DNA of 37,392 nt, taken from contig CALMFH010000173.1 of assembly GCA_937864925.1 (NCBI GenBank), positions 1 through 37,392 on the forward strand, given 5' to 3'. Shown here piece by piece: positions 35,597 through 37,392 of this stretch; within the stretch, counting starts at the first letter, position 1; the number at the start of each line of letters is the position of its first letter. Under the pieces are notes generated by a model, which saw only the letters and a program-made list of their open reading frames with translations, was not told the origin of the DNA and made no database searches. Origin of the DNA: an uncultured Alphaproteobacteria bacterium. Lineage in GTDB: Bacteria; Pseudomonadota; Alphaproteobacteria; Rhizobiales; Ancalomicrobiaceae. Made by a program: the position numbers and the translations under genes.

Positions 35597-35803
35597 GGGC
35601 GGGTCCGGGAGAGAGTCGGTCGGATCGGCGGCGATCATGGCCGAGGGTCGGCGACAGCGCCAGTCCTCCGCTTCGACCGATCGGCACGGCGATGAAGAAA
35701 CCACGGCGATCCGCGAGGCCGTCGAGGGACGCGAGGCGCCGGAGTTCACGAGACCGCATCCGCCGGTGTGCGGTATAGGACACGAGGTATGCTCGCCACC
35801 CGT

Positions 35804-35850
35804 CGACGGCTCGGGACGAGCGCCGGAACCGGGGAGCCGTCGGCCTTTTT
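35804..35850 (+). terminator. Rho-independent terminator-like hairpin upstream of the PQQ-type dehydrogenase
   Basis: CGACGGCTC (35804-35812) and GAGCCGTCG (35834-35842) are perfect 9-nt arms, followed by GCCTTTTT (to 35850). No rightward gene ends before it: the left neighbour starts at 35596 and reads leftward. It therefore ends a small RNA, or attenuates a leader of the downstream gene at 35927. The rest of the 35597-35926 gap shows no credible gene. Confidence 0.65.
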
Positions 35851-35926
35851 ACTTTCGAGGCAGAGCGGAGATCGCTCGAGCCACACGAGTCGGCTGGAGA
35901 TCCGACCGTGATCCACGGAGCCCGAC

Positions 35927-37204
35927 ATGGCGCCTTCTCGTCTCACCCGTCGTTTCGCGCTCGAGACCCGCTCCGCGTCCCACCGGACGGGGTCCGCCAC
36001 AGGTGGCCGCTCTGTCCGCCGATCGGGAACGGCGGCGCTCCTCGGCGTCCTGATCGCCGCTGCGCCGGTCGACGCGCAGGATTTCAACACGACCCCACCC
36101 GATGCCGCCGATCAGCGGCCCGCGTTCGGCGGTCAGACCCGGGCCCCGGTGATCGACGACCGGGTCGATCTCGAGGCGACGATCGTCGCGCAGGGCCTGG
36201 TCCACCCCTGGGGCATGGCGCAGCTGCCGGACGGACGCTGGCTCGTCACCGAACGGCCGGGACGGATGCGTCTGATCGGACCCGACGGACGGGTCTCGCC
36301 CCCGGTTCGCGGTGTGCCGGAGGTGGATGCCCGCGGACAGGGCGGCCTGCTCGACGTGGTGATCCGGCCGGATTTCGACCGCACTCGCCGCATCTGGTGG
36401 AGCTATGCCGAGCCGCGCGGCGACGGCGCCAACGGGACCTCGGTCGCGACCGGCGTATTGTCTCCCGACGCGAGCGAGATCACCGCCGTCCGTGTGGTCT
36501 TCCGCCAGCAGCCGGCGTGGCGTTCGACCCTTCATTTCGGCTCGCGGCTGGTCTTCGATCGGTCGGGAGCGCTCTTCGTGACGACCGGCGAGCGGTCGTT
36601 GCCCGAGGCACGCGGCTCGGCCCAGGACGTCGGCACGCATCTGGGGAAGATTCTGCGCATCGATCCCGACGGTGGGCCGGCGGCGGGAAACCCGACGATC
36701 GCGGGCGGGCTCCCGGAGATCTGGTCCTACGGACACCGCAATGTCCAGGCCGCGACACTCGACGCCGACGGTGCGCTCTGGACGGTCGAACACGGCCCCC
36801 GCGGCGGCGACGAGCTCAACCGGCCCGCGCCCGGCCGAAACCACGGCTGGCCGATCATCACCTACGGTGAGGACTACAGCGGCCGGCCGATCGGCGCGGG
36901 CCTGACGGCGCGAACCGGTCTGGAACAACCGATCTACTACTGGGATCCCGTGATCGCTCCGAGCGGGATGGCCTTCTACGACGGAGCCATGTTCCCGACG
37001 TGGCGCGGAAGCTTCCTGATCGGCGGTCTCGCCGGTCGGGCTCTGGTTCGGTTGACGACGGACGGCGACCGCGTGACCGGCGAGGCGCGCCATCTTCGCG
37101 GCATCTGGCGTATCCGCGACGTCGACGTCGCCTCCGACGGCGCGGTCATGATCCTGACCGATGCGCCGAGCGGCGCGTTGGTTCGGTTGACACCGAAGCG
37201 CTGA
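35927..37204 (+). CDS. PQQ-dependent sugar dehydrogenase-type protein, exported
   Basis: A 425-residue soluble aldose sugar dehydrogenase (GDH-B/YliI type), a six-bladed beta-propeller that holds PQQ and calcium in the periplasm. A long N-terminal signal with RRSGTAALLGVLIAAAPVDA (cleavage likely before QD) is present. Propeller motifs include GLVHPWGMAQLPDGRWLVTE, RPGRMRLIGPDG, GGLLDVVIRPDF, IWSYGHRNVQAATLD, WTVEHGPRGGDELN and ITYGEDYSG. Sugar specificity is not clear. PQQ synthesis genes are not in the window. Confidence 0.9.
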   Translation: MAPSRLTRRFALETRSASHRTGSATGGRSVRRSGTAALLGVLIAAAPVDAQDFNTTPPDAADQRPAFGGQTRAPVIDDRVDLEATIVAQGLVHPWGMAQLPDGRWLVTERPGRMRLIGPDGRVSPPVRGVPEVDARGQGGLLDVVIRPDFDRTRRIWWSYAEPRGDGANGTSVATGVLSPDASEITAVRVVFRQQPAWRSTLHFGSRLVFDRSGALFVTTGERSLPEARGSAQDVGTHLGKILRIDPDGGPAAGNPTIAGGLPEIWSYGHRNVQAATLDADGALWTVEHGPRGGDELNRPAPGRNHGWPIITYGEDYSGRPIGAGLTARTGLEQPIYYWDPVIAPSGMAFYDGAMFPTWRGSFLIGGLAGRALVRLTTDGDRVTGEARHLRGIWRIRDVDVASDGAVMILTDAPSGALVRLTPKR

Positions 37205-37295
37205 GGGTCGGCTGCGGTCGCTATCGCGAAGTCCGCGGAGGAGGCGCCCGAGGCGATGGTCGAACCGGCGGGAAAATTCGGCCGCGAAAAGCAAA

Positions 37296-37319
37296 GAAGC
37301 CGCGGAAATCCGCGGCTTC
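37296..37319 (-). terminator. Hairpin, probable terminator for leftward transcription
   Basis: GAAGCCGCGG (37296-37305) and CCGCGGCTTC (37310-37319) are perfect arms with a 4-nt loop. On the minus strand the stem is followed by TTTGCTTTTC, so it may end a leftward transcript entering from beyond the right edge. Confidence 0.6.
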
Positions 37320-37339
37320 GTTCAGAGAATTGGTGGAGC

Positions 37340-37380
37340 CAAGGGGATTTTCGATTTTAGACGAAATTCCCCTTGTTTTT
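37340..37380 (+). terminator. Rho-independent terminator, rightward; resembles a tRNA 3' end on the other strand
   Basis: CAAGGGGATTTTCG (37340-37353) and CGAAATTCCCCTTG (37362-37375) pair with one mismatch and are followed by TTTTT, a good terminator for the dehydrogenase gene. Read on the minus strand, the left arm ends in CCCCTTGGCTCCACCA, which looks like the acceptor and CCA end of a tRNA or tmRNA, but the T-loop is absent, so no intact RNA gene is claimed. Confidence 0.7.
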
Positions 37381-37392
37381 CAACGATCAGAC

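Overview
The window is a very GC-rich stretch of bacterial chromosome with densely packed genes, short intergenic gaps and many ATGA/GTGA stop-start overlaps. Gene content points to an alphaproteobacterium, probably Hyphomicrobiales: fmt-truA pair, EI24 protein, a BTAD/TolB-like/TPR regulator, and an Fdo-type formate dehydrogenase with a full selenocysteine set. That placement is inference from family resemblance. No phage, IS element or CRISPR array was seen, and no broken gene.

Layout. (1) 1-9.2 kb is mostly housekeeping: the start of a beta-alanine:pyruvate-type aminotransferase diverging from an XRE-cupin regulator, a PfkB sugar/nucleoside kinase, an EI24 membrane protein, a MarR regulator, a second XRE-cupin regulator with a GNAT acetyltransferase, truA-fmt, an FAH-family enzyme, a 3-hydroxyisobutyrate dehydrogenase-like enzyme and a small hypothetical gene. 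(2) 9.4-14.1 kb is a compact RiPP-type cluster, the most interesting locus here. A SARP-like regulator (BTAD + TolB-like + TPR) lies behind a promoter packed with GTCAC motifs. It is followed 31 nt later by a 167-residue peptide with six tandem 20-residue repeats, then a YcaO enzyme and a TfuA partner, each starting on the stop codon of the gene before. This architecture predicts backbone modification, most likely thioamidation, of a multi-copy core peptide. (3) A Tat-exported PhoX-type phosphatase follows at 14.3-16.2 kb.

(4) 16.3-27.4 kb is a complete selenocysteine module. Reading leftward it holds fdoG (with an in-frame UGA Sec codon and a hairpin just after it), fdoH, fdoI, fdhE, selA, selB and the tRNA-Sec gene selC; selD diverges rightward. 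A near-consensus promoter with a palindrome over its start site precedes fdoG. (5) 27.4-29.2 kb holds an Lrp/AsnC regulator diverging from methionine gamma-lyase. (6) 29.3-34.3 kb is a leftward nickel/cobalt ECF uptake operon (DUF4198 protein, CbiM/NikM, NikL-like, CbiQ, CbiO with a His-rich tail). It is followed by a NikR-like regulator that has lost all four canonical nickel ligands, and an MBL-fold hydrolase. (7) 34.6-37.4 kb holds an aldo/keto reductase, a terminator-like hairpin in an otherwise empty gap, an exported PQQ-type sugar dehydrogenase and a pair of terminators at the right edge.

Two structured intergenic repeats (3280-3357 and 16474-16587) share a core and a hairpin loop, while their stems differ in sequence but stay paired. 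They look like a mobile or functional RNA/DNA repeat family of this genome.
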